Assembly: GCA_900547995.1 (NCBI GenBank)
Contig: URIY01000004.1
Location: 1 to 54,123, forward strand
Reading direction: 5' to 3'
DNA from: an uncultured Mycoplasmatota bacterium
GTDB lineage: Bacteria > Bacillota_I > Bacilli_A > RF39 > UBA660
Length of the DNA stretch: 54,123 bases
The notes beneath the pieces were generated by a model. The model ran no database searches. It was not told the origin of the DNA and saw nothing but the letters and a program-made list of their open reading frames with translations. Each line of letters opens with the position of its first letter. Positions within the stretch are counted from its first letter, which is position 1. Shown piece by piece: positions 42,548 through 52,090 of this stretch. Position numbers and translations under genes: made by a program.

Positions 42548-43251
42548 TAATTGTCTTCACCTTCTGATAATGCTTTAAATAACTCAACATCCTCTGGTGT
42601 AGTTATTTTGATATTCTTCTCTGATCCAAGTGAAAAGTTAACTTTTTCACCTAACTTTATCATTAAATCACATGTTGCAACAACATTTTCTACTTTTTTA
42701 TTTTCTAGTTGTTCATATGCCCATAATAGTTTTTCAAGTGGATAAGTATGAGGTGTTTGTGTTCTCTTTAATGTATCTCTTTCCAAGAATTCGTTTGATG
42801 TTTCGTTATCTGATGTTCTAACAATAACCTCATTACAAGGAACAACAGCAACGGCTGATCCTTTTTCCTTACATGTAACAATAGAATTGGATATGACATC
42901 ATTACTAATAAGCGGTCTATTACCATCGTGTATTAAGACAATATCATTTCCAGAACAATGTTTTTGTAGTTCCTTTAAACCTAAATAAATAGAATGTGGA
43001 CCATTGCCACCATTACCGCCAGGAATTATCCATTTTAATTTAGTAATTTTATATTGCTTGGCATATGCTTCTAATATTGGTTCCCATCCATTTAAACATG
43101 GTACTATGATGGCATCAATATTAGGATGTCTTTGAAATGCCTCCAATGTATAAATTATTAGTGGTTTATTATTTATTGTTGCAAACTGCTTTGGTATTTC
43201 TTGCTTCATTCTTGTACCACGACCAGCTGCAGTTAAAAGTGCTATATTCAT
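42547..43251 (-). CDS. IspD/TarI-family cytidylyltransferase
   Basis: 234 aa, IspD/TarI superfamily: LLTAAGRGTRMKQEIPKQF at the N-terminus (CTP-binding AAGxGxRMx...PKQ), HPNIDAIIVP, VLIHDGNRPLIS and RTQTPHTYPL. IspD makes CDP-methylerythritol and TarI makes CDP-ribitol; sequence by eye does not separate them. The coupled licD gene favours a surface-polymer role (CDP-ribitol or another CDP-alditol) over isoprenoid synthesis. Binding site TGAGGAGTATTT. First gene of its operon, with a strong promoter at 43280-43308. Confidence 0.87.
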   Translation of the reverse strand: MNIALLTAAGRGTRMKQEIPKQFATINNKPLIIYTLEAFQRHPNIDAIIVPCLNGWEPILEAYAKQYKITKLKWIIPGGNGGNGPHSIYLGLKELQKHCSGNDIVLIHDGNRPLISNDVISNSIVTCKEKGSAVAVVPCNEVIVRTSDNETSNEFLERDTLKRTQTPHTYPLEKLLWAYEQLENKKVENVVATCDLMIKLGEKVNFSLGSEKNIKITTPEDVELFKALSEGEDN

Positions 43252-43279
43252 AAATACTCCTCATTTTCTATATAACAAT

Positions 43280-43308
43280 AATATATAACAGATACTTCCC
43301 TTTGTCAA
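43280..43308 (-). promoter_or_regulatory. Promoter of the ispD/tarI-like-licD operon
   Basis: Minus strand TTGACA (43308-43303), exactly 17-bp spacer, TATATT (43285-43280), 28 bases before the ATG. Confidence 0.8.
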
Positions 43309-43401
43309 ATGTTTACGTTTGGATATCTTTTACTATATTTTTAAAATTTATTACCTTTGTCATAACATTTATAATATTGTTTTGATATAAAAATAATATT
43401 T

Positions 43402-43430
43402 AAAAAGAAAAGTGTCAACCATGTGACACT
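43402..43430 (-). terminator. Intrinsic terminator of fhs
   Basis: Minus-strand AGTGTCA-CATGGT-TGACACT followed by TTTCTTTTT, overlapping the fhs stop. Confidence 0.85.
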
Positions 43431-45078
43431 AAAATATACCTATAATTTCATTATTTTCATCTAATTTAATGTTTTCATAATTAGGATTTTTAGGCATACC
43501 AGGCATCGTCATAATATCACCTAAAAACACCGTAATTATTCCTGCACCATTATATAATTTAACATTTTTAACTGTAATTTCATAATCTTTAGGAAATCCT
43601 AGTTTTTCTTTATCATCAGATATAGAATATTGTGTTTTAGCAATACATATTGGCAAATTAGGATTAATACTATTAATTTCGTTTATAGCTATCTCTGCTT
43701 CTTTTGTATAATTAACATGACTTGCATGATATACTTTGGATGCTACACTATATATTTTATCTTTAATACTCATATCAAAATCATATAAATACTTTAATTC
43801 TTTATCATTATTACATAAACTTATGACTTTATTTGCTAAATCAATAGATCCATCTTTACCTTCTTCATAAGAATTACATATACTAAACATAATATTATGT
43901 TTTAAACAATAATTTTTAACAATGCTTATTTGTTCATCAGTATCTGATGCATATTTATTTAAACATACAATATAATTCACATTATAATTATTAAGATTAC
44001 TTATATGTGCTTCTAAATTAGAAAGACCATCTTCTATACCTGCAGTGCTACTATCAAATAAATGTTCTTTTGCAATATATGCATTATATTTTAATGATTT
44101 AATCGTTGTTACAAGTACCACACAATTTGGTTTTAAATTATTTAATTGGCACTTTATATCAATAAATTTTTCTGCACCTAAATCAGATCCAAAACCTGCT
44201 TCTGTTACCACATAATCTGCAAGAGTTAAACTTGTGCGTGTTGCAACTAAAGAATTACATCCATGAGCAATATTAGCAAATGGTCCACCATGTACAACAG
44301 CGAGATTACCCTCTAAAGTTTGAACAATATTTGGTTTAAAGGCTTCTTTTAATAGTGATACCATTGCACCTTCTACTTTTAAATCTCTGGCATACACAGG
44401 ATTACCATTTATGCTATATGCAACTAAAATATTACCAAGTCTTTTTTCTAAATCATTAAGGTCTTTTGCAAGGCAAAAAATAACCATTATCTCACTTGCT
44501 GCCGTTATATTAAAATGTTCTGTTCTAGGTATGCCATTTATAGTGCCTCCCTGACCAATCGTAATATAACGTAGAGCTCTATCATTCATATCAATACATC
44601 TATTAAACATTATTTTATTAATATCTATATTTAAAGAATTACCAAATTTAATATGATTATCAATAGCAGCACAAAGTAAATTATTGGCAGATGTAATGGC
44701 ATGAAAATCACCATTAAAGTGCAAATTAATATCTTCCATAGGAATAACTTGTGCATATCCACCACCGGTTGCCCCACCTTTAAGACCAAAAACAGGTCCT
44801 AGTGATGGTTCACGAAGCGTTACAATAGACTTTTTACCTATGGCATTTAAAGCATCATTTAAACCTATACTTACAGTCGTTTTACCTTCACCATATGGTG
44901 TGGGATTAGTGGCTGTTAAAAGAATTAATTTACCTATTTTTTGATTTGTTCCTTTGATATCAATCTTGGCTTTATATTTTCCATAGTAATCGATTGTTTC
45001 TTCATCAATATTATATTTTTCTATTATGTCTTTTATTTCTTTTATTCCTACACTTCTTTGAATTTCAATATCTGTCAT
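43429..45078 (-). CDS. fhs: Formate-tetrahydrofolate ligase
   Basis: 549 aa from the ATG at 45078 (AGAGGTGACCACA upstream; the in-frame ATG at 45087 overlaps the site). Motifs: LLTATNPTPYGEGKTT (P-loop), TLREPSLGPVFGLKGGATGGGYAQVIPM, FNGDFHAITSANNLL and GGPFANIAHGCNS. The enzyme makes 10-formyl-THF from formate, ATP and THF, feeding purine synthesis and initiator tRNA formylation. Length is normal. The lipoprotein gene upstream has its own start 55 bases away and may share its transcript. Confidence 0.97.
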   Translation of the reverse strand: MTDIEIQRSVGIKEIKDIIEKYNIDEETIDYYGKYKAKIDIKGTNQKIGKLILLTATNPTPYGEGKTTVSIGLNDALNAIGKKSIVTLREPSLGPVFGLKGGATGGGYAQVIPMEDINLHFNGDFHAITSANNLLCAAIDNHIKFGNSLNIDINKIMFNRCIDMNDRALRYITIGQGGTINGIPRTEHFNITAASEIMVIFCLAKDLNDLEKRLGNILVAYSINGNPVYARDLKVEGAMVSLLKEAFKPNIVQTLEGNLAVVHGGPFANIAHGCNSLVATRTSLTLADYVVTEAGFGSDLGAEKFIDIKCQLNNLKPNCVVLVTTIKSLKYNAYIAKEHLFDSSTAGIEDGLSNLEAHISNLNNYNVNYIVCLNKYASDTDEQISIVKNYCLKHNIMFSICNSYEEGKDGSIDLANKVISLCNNDKELKYLYDFDMSIKDKIYSVASKVYHASHVNYTKEAEIAINEINSINPNLPICIAKTQYSISDDKEKLGFPKDYEITVKNVKLYNGAGIITVFLGDIMTMPGMPKNPNYENIKLDENNEIIGIF

Positions 45079-45141
45079 TGTGGTCACCTCTTAATAAATT
45101 ATACTATTTTTTAAGAAAAAAAGAAACAATATTAATTGTTC

Positions 45142-45693
45142 CTAGTAATTATATATTCCATTTAATTTTTCCATATCTGTAGTAGTCAAGTTATCCATTA
45201 CCCATTTTTTATCTTTTTTTGTTAAGGTTAATTCTAAAGTATATTTAACTGTATCTTTATTTTTCTTCATTAAGTCAAGTTGATAATCAATATATTTAGT
45301 ATGACTATATTTACCATTGTCGTCGTTAAATTCCTCTGGAGTTTCTGTTAGTTTATCTGATGCTTCTTTTAATACTTTTGAATAATCATTAACCTCTATC
45401 TCAACAGTTACAAAGGCTCTATCACCATCTATTTTTTCATCTTTAACATTATATTCTAAGTCTTGATAATGCTTCTTCATAATACCACGATATGTATCCC
45501 TTTGAGATGCATTAAAACTTTCTTCCTCAGCTATAACTTTATCTAAATCGTCAAGAATGTCCTTATCAAGTGTTTGATACTTTCCAAGAAATATCTCCAC
45601 TTGTTTTGTTGGTGTATTATTTAAGTTTGCCTGACAACCACATAAACTAAATATTGAAACAAAAGCTATTAAAAAAGATATAATTTTTTTCAT
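45142..45693 (-). CDS. Hypothetical lipoprotein, 183 aa
   Basis: MKKIISFLIAFVSIFSLCGC signal with lipobox LCGC (Cys20). The mature part, TPTKQVEIFLGKYQTLDKDI and later YHVKDEKIDGDRAFVTVEIE-like strands (here YNVKDEKIDGDRAFVTVEIE), is a helix followed by a strand sheet with a final KDKKWVMDNLT, the layout of NTF2-like (DUF4878/DUF5105-type) lipoproteins. Start ATG follows GAAAGGAGATTTAT. No specific function known. Confidence 0.8.
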   Translation of the reverse strand: MKKIISFLIAFVSIFSLCGCQANLNNTPTKQVEIFLGKYQTLDKDILDDLDKVIAEEESFNASQRDTYRGIMKKHYQDLEYNVKDEKIDGDRAFVTVEIEVNDYSKVLKEASDKLTETPEEFNDDNGKYSHTKYIDYQLDLMKKNKDTVKYTLELTLTKKDKKWVMDNLTTTDMEKLNGIYNY

Positions 45694-45831
45694 ATAAATC
45701 TCCTTTCATTTATATATTGTAATTATTTTTTATTTTTTATTCATAAAAGTGTTAATTTATGTAAATCATAATAAAAAAGAGATTTAAAAATGTATTTAAA
45801 AATGTTAGTATATAATAAAGAGGTGTTTTAA

Positions 45832-46881
45832 ATGGGTAAAATGAAAGATAGAGAACAACTAGAACTAATTAAATCTTATGCATTTAGACTTAAAGCTTTT
45901 GGTATTAATTTTGAATATGGAAAATTTAAAGATGTATTTAGTAAATTTCCTTCAAATGAAATAAATAATAAACTGTCTAGTTTGATGAATGATAAAGATA
46001 ATACAATTATTTATTTAAATCAATTAGGTATTAAAGCAATTGATAAATATAATATTAATAATTTAACTGAAAAAGTAAAGAAGCAACTTAATTTAGCAGA
46101 TGTTATAGAATTTACAAGCAATGATAAAAATTATTTTAAATTTAGAAGTAATGATGGGCAAATATTTATCGTAAGAAACTTAGGTAATGATTCTAAACAA
46201 TTATTTATGGATATTTTAAAGGCATCAAGTATTAATTTTGATGATGGTAAAAAGAATGCTGACTTAATATTTAGAAGATTAAACGATAAAAAATTTATTG
46301 AAATACAAATGGAAAAATCGGATGAAATTAGGGATGAGCAAAAAGATGCAGCTAAAATGGCTATAATTAAAAAACTTGAACAAAGATTTCCTGATAAACA
46401 AATTATTGCTTCTTTAGAAGAAAGTATTTATATTATTAAGGGTAACAATAGTGAAGAAGATATTGTATTATCTGCTAATTATGAAAATGGAAAATTCAAA
46501 ATACGAAAAGTCACACAAAAGACATATGGAAAAAAAGTTGAATCAGAAGAAAAGCCTGATAAAAAAGAAGAAACTAATGATGTGGAAGTGCCAAAAGATA
46601 TCTTAGAAGAAATTGAAAATGACATAGATCTTCATAAAATTATTGAAGAAGGAATAGAAAATAATTTAGATGATCAAACAATTGAAAGTGTTGCAACAAA
46701 TACATTAATAAATAAGAATAGTAAGTTTACTAATATAAATGTAGCATTTATAATTAATAGAATGATTGCCTTAGCAAGACAAAGAAGACAAAGTAATAGT
46801 CAAAATACTAATTCCTTAGGTGGTAGACAGTATACTTTAAATACTAATAGTCGTATAAATTTATTTGATAATGCTTCATAA
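45832..46881 (+). CDS. Hypothetical protein, 349 aa
   Basis: AAAGAGGTGTTTTAA precedes the ATG. No family recognised. No membrane segment. N-terminal helical domain (REQLELIKSYAFRLKAFGIN), a strand-rich middle (NDKNYFKFRSNDGQIFIVRN, then ESIYIIKGNNSEEDIVL), an acidic linker (EEKPDKKEETND) and a helical C-terminal domain (LEEIENDIDLHKIIEEGIEN) ending in an Asn/Ser/Arg-rich tail (RRQSNSQNTNSLGGRQYTL). Possibly a scaffold; role unknown. It is divergent from the NTF2-like lipoprotein and has its own terminator. Confidence 0.72.
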   Translation: MGKMKDREQLELIKSYAFRLKAFGINFEYGKFKDVFSKFPSNEINNKLSSLMNDKDNTIIYLNQLGIKAIDKYNINNLTEKVKKQLNLADVIEFTSNDKNYFKFRSNDGQIFIVRNLGNDSKQLFMDILKASSINFDDGKKNADLIFRRLNDKKFIEIQMEKSDEIRDEQKDAAKMAIIKKLEQRFPDKQIIASLEESIYIIKGNNSEEDIVLSANYENGKFKIRKVTQKTYGKKVESEEKPDKKEETNDVEVPKDILEEIENDIDLHKIIEEGIENNLDDQTIESVATNTLINKNSKFTNINVAFIINRMIALARQRRQSNSQNTNSLGGRQYTLNTNSRINLFDNAS

Positions 46882-46882
46882 C

Positions 46883-46909
46883 CAAAAAGACAATAAGTCT
46901 TTTTTTATT
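46883..46909 (+). terminator. Intrinsic terminator of the 349-aa hypothetical gene
   Basis: AAAAAGAC-AATAA-GTCTTTTT with a T run. Confidence 0.85.
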
Positions 46910-46985
46910 TACACTTTATTGTCATCATAAAAAATGTGTTCTATCTTTTAAAAATATTACCTTTTTAAATATCAAAAAAGTAAGA

Positions 46986-48731
46986 TTAATCTCTTACTTT
47001 AATATGAACTTCTCTTAATTGTTTTTCAGATAATTCACTTGGACAACCCATCATTTGATCTTGTCCACTTACACTCATTGGGAACGCTTGAACTTCTCTT
47101 AAATTAACTTCATCCCTTAAAAGCATAATAATTCTATCAATACCTGGAGCCATTCCTGCATGTGGTGGAACACCATACTTAAAAGCATTATATAATGATC
47201 TAAATCTCTCTTTAACAACATCCTTGCTATAACCAACAAGTTCAAATCCTTTTTCAAGACTTTCAATATCATGATTACGAACAGCACCACTTGCCATTTC
47301 ATAACCATTACATACAAAGTCAAATTGATATGCTAGAATATCATCAATATTATCATTATTAAGTGATTCTATACCACCCTTTGGCATACTAAATGGGTTA
47401 TGACAAAAATCATATTTCTTTTCTTCTTCATTGTATTCAAACATTGGAAAATCATTAATAATACAGAATTCATATTTATTTTTATCAATTAAGTCCAATC
47501 TTTTACCAAGTTCCGTTCTAATCATACCGGCTTGTTTAGCAGCTTGATGTTCCTTTTTATCAGCAATAAAGAATAAAACACTACCTACTTTTAAGTCTGC
47601 TCTATCTATTAATGCTTTTCTATCTTCATCTGTTAAAAATTTATCAATAGGTCCTTTAAAAGAATTATCTTCTTCAACAGTAATATAACCAATACCAGGC
47701 ATACCTATCTTTTTCGCATACTCTACTAAATCATTAAACCAACTATTAGATTTACTTGCTAAATCATCTACTTTAATACCTCTTACAGTTACTCCTCTAA
47801 ATGGTTTAAACTCTGTATTTACAAACAAATCACTTAAATCAATTATCTCAAGGGGATTTCTTAAATCTGGTTTATCTGTACCATATTTTAGCATAGATTC
47901 TCTAAAAGATATTCTTCTAAATGGTCTTGGGCTTACTTCTCTATCACTAAATGTTTTAAATGTATCATAGAAAACTTCTTCGCCTACATTATATACATCT
48001 TCTTCAGTAACAAAAGCCATTTCCATATCTAATTGATAAAATTCAAGTGTTCTGTCAGCACGACAATCTTCGTCTCTAAAACATGGAGCGATTTGATAGT
48101 ATTTATCAAATCCACTTACCATAAGTAGTTCTTTAAATACTTGTGGTGCCTGCGGTAAGGCATAAAACTTACCTTTAAACTTACGTGATGGAATAATGAA
48201 GTCTCTTGCTCCTTCTGGTGAAGAGGCTGTTATAATTGGTGTTTGTACTTCTGTAAAGTTCATAGAATCCATCTTGTTTCTTAAAAATTTTAAAATTTTA
48301 CTTCTAAAAGCTATATTACTATGTACTTTTTCATTTCTTAAATCTAAGTAGCGATATTTTAATCTTACCTCTTCAGAAACTTCCTTTGATGTCATAATTT
48401 CAAATGGTAATTCATTTGGTGCTTTTCCCAAAACTTCAATAGTATTTACAAGTACTTCAATAGTACCTGTTTTAATACGACTATTGTAATCTTCTTCTGC
48501 ACGTTTACGAACAGTTCCTACAACTGTTACACTTGATTCACGAGTTAATCCTTCAAAAATTGAATCATCATTACTTACAAGTTGAATAGTACCTGTTTCA
48601 TCACGCATATCAACAAAAATTACGCCACCATGGTCACGAATATTTTCAATCCAACCAGCAAGTTTAATTTCATTATTAATATTTTCTTCTGTTACACAGC
48701 CACAATAAATTGTACGATATTTATTACTCAT
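46986..48731 (-). CDS. aspS: Aspartyl-tRNA synthetase, probably non-discriminating
   Basis: 581 aa, bacterial-type AspRS: OB-fold anticodon domain (1-110), class II motif 1 region, FKELLMVSGFDKYYQIAPCFRDEDCRADR (motif 2, split here as FKELLMVSGFDKYY and FRDEDCRADR), the GAD insertion domain, and motif 3 GMAPGIDRIIMLL. In the OB fold the sequence is RDHGGVIF with His34; in studied enzymes a His at this site marks relaxed AspRS that also charges tRNA-Asn, while discriminating E. coli AspRS has Leu. Four bases after gatB. Produces Asp-tRNA(Asp) and, in relaxed form, Asp-tRNA(Asn) for GatCAB. Confidence 0.95.
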   Translation of the reverse strand: MSNKYRTIYCGCVTEENINNEIKLAGWIENIRDHGGVIFVDMRDETGTIQLVSNDDSIFEGLTRESSVTVVGTVRKRAEEDYNSRIKTGTIEVLVNTIEVLGKAPNELPFEIMTSKEVSEEVRLKYRYLDLRNEKVHSNIAFRSKILKFLRNKMDSMNFTEVQTPIITASSPEGARDFIIPSRKFKGKFYALPQAPQVFKELLMVSGFDKYYQIAPCFRDEDCRADRTLEFYQLDMEMAFVTEEDVYNVGEEVFYDTFKTFSDREVSPRPFRRISFRESMLKYGTDKPDLRNPLEIIDLSDLFVNTEFKPFRGVTVRGIKVDDLASKSNSWFNDLVEYAKKIGMPGIGYITVEEDNSFKGPIDKFLTDEDRKALIDRADLKVGSVLFFIADKKEHQAAKQAGMIRTELGKRLDLIDKNKYEFCIINDFPMFEYNEEEKKYDFCHNPFSMPKGGIESLNNDNIDDILAYQFDFVCNGYEMASGAVRNHDIESLEKGFELVGYSKDVVKERFRSLYNAFKYGVPPHAGMAPGIDRIIMLLRDEVNLREVQAFPMSVSGQDQMMGCPSELSEKQLREVHIKVRD

Positions 48732-48735
48732 AAAC

Positions 48736-50193
48736 TTACCTCTTTTCTATTTCCTCTTTAATTATTTTAGCAGTCATACTTGGATTAGCCTGACCACGAG
48801 TTGCCTTCATTACTTGACCAACAAAGAAATCAAAAACATTTTTTCCTTTACGATGTTGTTCAATTAAATCTTCATGTTCATCTAGTACTTTAACAACAAT
48901 TTCTCTAATAGCATTATCATCACCAAGTTGTTTTATACCAAGTTTTTCAACTATTTTTGATGGTTCTTCTTTATCTTCCTCTACTTTAAAGAATACCTCT
49001 TTACTTTGTTTTGATGAAATTTTACCTTCATCAACCATTTTAATTATATCGTTTAACATCTTAGGTGTTAAATAAAGTGATGTAATTGCTAGATCATTTT
49101 TATTTAAGTATCCAAGAATAGTACTTGTTACCCAGTTTGATGCAACTTTAGGATTAGCACCTAATTTGATAGTTTCTTCATAGTAATCAGCAACACTTTT
49201 TTCTTTTACAATGATAGTTGCATCATAATTAGTAATTCCATATTCATTGATATATTTTTCTTTTCTTTCATTAGCAAGGGCTGGAATAGATGCTCTAATT
49301 TCTTCTATCCAATCTGGAGATAACTTAAATTTAGGAATATTTGGTTCAATAAAGTATTTGTAATCAATGGCATCTACTTTACTACGCATGTAGATTGTAC
49401 TAGCACTTTCTTCATCCCATCTTCTTGTTTGTTGTTCCATCTCATCATATTTGCCAGTTTCTTTTAACTCTATTTGTCTTTTTATTTCATAATTAATAGC
49501 GTCTCTTACACCACCAAATGAGTTAACATTTTTTATTTCAACCTTTGTACCCCAGTTTTCTTCTTTGGTTTCATCTAAATCCTTAGGCATAATAGATACG
49601 TTTACATCACATCTAATTTGTCCTTTTTTGCTATCTGCTTCACTTATACCAGCATATTGGTAAATAGAACGCATTGTTTCCAGGAAAGAAACAGCTTCAT
49701 CAGCAGAATGAAAATCAGGGTAAGTTACTAATTCAAGTAGTGGTACACCGGCTCTATTATAGTCAATTGTTGTACATGTTGCATAATGATCTGAACTTGC
49801 AGCATCCTCTTCTAAGTGAATATTGTTAATACGCACTTCTTTTTCTTCACCATTACATTCATATTTTAAAGTACCATAAATTCCAACTGGTGCTGGTTTT
49901 GTTTCTTGTGTAATTTGAAATCCCTTTGGAAGATCAGGATAATAATAATTTTTTCTTTCGAAATAAATATATTCTGGTTGTTTACATTTTAAAATAATAC
50001 TTGCCATTAAAGCCTTTTTTACAGCTTCTTTGTTTACAACCGGAAGTGTACCTGGAAAAGCCATATCTACAGGTCTTATATTTGAATTAGGAGTTTCACT
50101 GAATGTATTAGCAGCACTTGAAAATACTTTAGTATTTGTTTCACTAATTTCACAGTGCATTTCTAGTCCAATTAAAACTTTATAATCATTCAT
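48736..50193 (-). CDS. gatB: Asp/Glu-tRNA amidotransferase subunit B
   Basis: 485 aa, full length. Signature KVLIGLEMHCEI at the N-terminus (cradle domain with the transamidase and kinase sites), YYPDLPKGFQITQ, NIHLEEDAA, IDYNRAGVPLLELV, then the tail YqeY-like domain from about residue 400 (EDLIEQHRKGK, FFVGQVMKATRGQANP). It phosphorylates the side-chain acid of mischarged Asp-tRNA(Asn) or Glu-tRNA(Gln) and, with GatA supplying ammonia, amidates it. Start overlaps the gatA stop by one base. Confidence 0.97.
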   Translation of the reverse strand: MNDYKVLIGLEMHCEISETNTKVFSSAANTFSETPNSNIRPVDMAFPGTLPVVNKEAVKKALMASIILKCKQPEYIYFERKNYYYPDLPKGFQITQETKPAPVGIYGTLKYECNGEEKEVRINNIHLEEDAASSDHYATCTTIDYNRAGVPLLELVTYPDFHSADEAVSFLETMRSIYQYAGISEADSKKGQIRCDVNVSIMPKDLDETKEENWGTKVEIKNVNSFGGVRDAINYEIKRQIELKETGKYDEMEQQTRRWDEESASTIYMRSKVDAIDYKYFIEPNIPKFKLSPDWIEEIRASIPALANERKEKYINEYGITNYDATIIVKEKSVADYYEETIKLGANPKVASNWVTSTILGYLNKNDLAITSLYLTPKMLNDIIKMVDEGKISSKQSKEVFFKVEEDKEEPSKIVEKLGIKQLGDDNAIREIVVKVLDEHEDLIEQHRKGKNVFDFFVGQVMKATRGQANPSMTAKIIKEEIEKR

Positions 50194-51650
50194 TATTTTA
50201 CCTCCTTTGCAATTTGATTTTTGTAATCAAAAGATTTTTCTAAGGCGTATGCAATATTTAAGACATTAGTATCATCATAACAATTACCTGTAATATTAAG
50301 GGCAACAGGTAAATTATCAACAAATCCATCAGGAATAGTAATTGATGGGAAACCACCAAAATTTCCTACTTGTAAATGTTCTTCTAAGGCGGCTGTATTT
50401 TCATCTAAGATATCAAGTGAGCCATCTAAATGTTTAGCAGGACCACTTCCTACTGGCAAAATAACAGCATCATATTTCTTATATAATTCTTTCCATGCAT
50501 CAACAAGTAATCTCCTTACTCTTTGGGCATTATGGAAATATCTGTCTTTATTTTGAGCCTGTAATACATAAGAGCCAATTACGAATCTTCTTTTAATAAG
50601 TGGTGAGAAACCTTCAGTACGATAATTTTTCATCATTTCAATATAGTTATCGCCTTTACCCCTTGGTCCAAAAATAATTCCTGTTAAGTTGGACATATTA
50701 GAAGTTGCTTCAGCGCAAGAAATAACTACATATACAGATGGAAGAGCAGTTAATAGTTTTTCATCAACAGATACCTCTTCAACATCCATACCAAGTTCAC
50801 GACATTTGTCGATTGCTTTCATAAAATTAGCAAGATGTTCTTTTAATTCATTTGATGCATGTGGATACATATTTATATCACAGATTTCTTTAATATAACA
50901 TAATTTTTTCCCCTTTACATCACCAGTTAGTGAATTATACAAATGAATATCTTTTGAATCCCAACTAGTCATATCATTTTTATCAATGCCCTTCATATTG
51001 TCAACAACAATAGCAGCATCTTCAACACATCTTGATAAAACGCCACAATGATCCAAACTACTTGCAAATGGGAATAATCCATATCTTGAAATCATTCCAT
51101 ATGTTGGTTTATATCCAACAATACCACAATATGCAGCAGGTTTACGAATAGAATCTCCGGTATCACTACCAGTTGCATATGGATAAACACCTGCGGCAAC
51201 TGCAGCAGCACTACCAGCAGAAGAGCCAGCACACATTCTTGCTTTATCCCATGGATTTCTTACAATTCCAGTATGTCCTGTTGTTCCAGTACCACCCATA
51301 CCGAATTCATCCATTACGGTCTTATTAACAGCAACAGCGCCTGCTTTTTCTAGATTTGAAATAGCTGTTGCAGTAAAAAATGGTACATAATCTTTTAGAG
51401 TATTGCTAGATCCTGTACTAAGAATACCCTTGGTACTATAGTTATCCTTAATACCATAAGGAATACCTGATAGTAAGTTATCTGTTACCTTTGTTCCCTT
51501 TGCATCATCTAATATTGTTACAAAAGCATTACATTCTTCTTGTACTTCATGTGATTTAGCAAGTGCTTCTTTTACCAATTCTTCACTAGTTACCTCGCCC
51601 TTAACAAGAGCCTCATGTATTTCTTTTATCGTTTTATTCATATATGTCAT
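50193..51650 (-). CDS. gatA: Asp/Glu-tRNA amidotransferase subunit A
   Basis: 485 aa amidase-signature enzyme. Catalytic triad visible: Lys in GIPYGIKDNYST, cis-Ser and nucleophile in CAGSSAGSAAAVAAG and GSDTGDSIRKPAAYCG. It hydrolyses glutamine and channels ammonia to GatB. The C-terminus (QVGNFGGFPSITIPDG and ALNITGNCYDD) is normal. ATG at 51650 overlaps the gatC stop (TAATG); an alternative ATG four codons later is closer to family N-termini. Part of gatCAB-aspS. Confidence 0.97.
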   Translation of the reverse strand: MTYMNKTIKEIHEALVKGEVTSEELVKEALAKSHEVQEECNAFVTILDDAKGTKVTDNLLSGIPYGIKDNYSTKGILSTGSSNTLKDYVPFFTATAISNLEKAGAVAVNKTVMDEFGMGGTGTTGHTGIVRNPWDKARMCAGSSAGSAAAVAAGVYPYATGSDTGDSIRKPAAYCGIVGYKPTYGMISRYGLFPFASSLDHCGVLSRCVEDAAIVVDNMKGIDKNDMTSWDSKDIHLYNSLTGDVKGKKLCYIKEICDINMYPHASNELKEHLANFMKAIDKCRELGMDVEEVSVDEKLLTALPSVYVVISCAEATSNMSNLTGIIFGPRGKGDNYIEMMKNYRTEGFSPLIKRRFVIGSYVLQAQNKDRYFHNAQRVRRLLVDAWKELYKKYDAVILPVGSGPAKHLDGSLDILDENTAALEEHLQVGNFGGFPSITIPDGFVDNLPVALNITGNCYDDTNVLNIAYALEKSFDYKNQIAKEVK

Positions 51651-51955
51651 TAATCAGTCACCACCTTTGGAACTTGTACTTCTCTATCTGTATATTCATC
51701 ACAATTTTGCAATAATTCTTCAATTGGAACAGATTCTTCTACAACATCTTCTCTTAATTCATAAACAAAGTCATCTAAACAATGAGACATTGGAGTAACT
51801 TTTTCAATATCAGGAATTTGATTTATTAAATCTATATTAGCATCAATAATTTCAAATTCATCTAATACCATTTTATTCTCTTCTTTTGTTAATCCAATTA
51901 ATAATTTGTCTGCATAATCATCAACCATTGCGGATGTAAATTTTGCCTTTTCCAT
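51650..51955 (-). CDS. gatC: Asp/Glu-tRNA amidotransferase subunit C
   Basis: 101 aa, normal for GatC. TSAMVDDYADKLLIGLTKEE matches the family start, with F-E-I helix, VTPMSHCLDDFVYELREDVV and PIEELLQNCDEYTDREVQVPKVV, where GatC wraps around GatA. It stabilises the GatA-GatB assembly. Binding site ATAGGAGGGATAGTT. It is preceded by an intrinsic terminator that follows the tRNA-Asn pair, so expression probably depends on read-through or a promoter not recognised here. Confidence 0.93.
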   Translation of the reverse strand: MEKAKFTSAMVDDYADKLLIGLTKEENKMVLDEFEIIDANIDLINQIPDIEKVTPMSHCLDDFVYELREDVVEESVPIEELLQNCDEYTDREVQVPKVVTD

Positions 51956-51970
51956 AACTATCCCTCCTAT

Positions 51971-51999
51971 AAAATAAAAACAAGCCCTAAGGACTTGTT
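51971..51999 (-). terminator. Intrinsic terminator between tRNA-Asn genes and gatC
   Basis: Minus-strand AACAAGTCC-TTA-GGGCTTGTT (9 bp with one G-T pair) followed by TTTATTTT, directly before the gatC binding site. It could partition transcripts between tRNA and gatCAB-aspS. Confidence 0.8.
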
Positions 52000-52009
52000 A
52001 TATCAAAAA

Positions 52010-52085
52010 TGGCGCCTGATGTAGGACTCGAACCTACGACCTGCCGGTTAACAGCCGGATGCTCTACCGACTGAGCTAATCAGGC
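52010..52085 (-). tRNA. trnN: tRNA-Asn (GTT anticodon), copy 1
   Basis: 76 nt with CCA encoded. Acceptor GCCTGAT / ATCAGGC (perfect), discriminator G, anticodon stem CCGG / CCGG with loop containing GTT (CTGTTAA), T arm GTAGG-TTCGAGT-CCTAC. All positions normal. Confidence 0.96.
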
Positions 52086-52090
52086 ACAAG

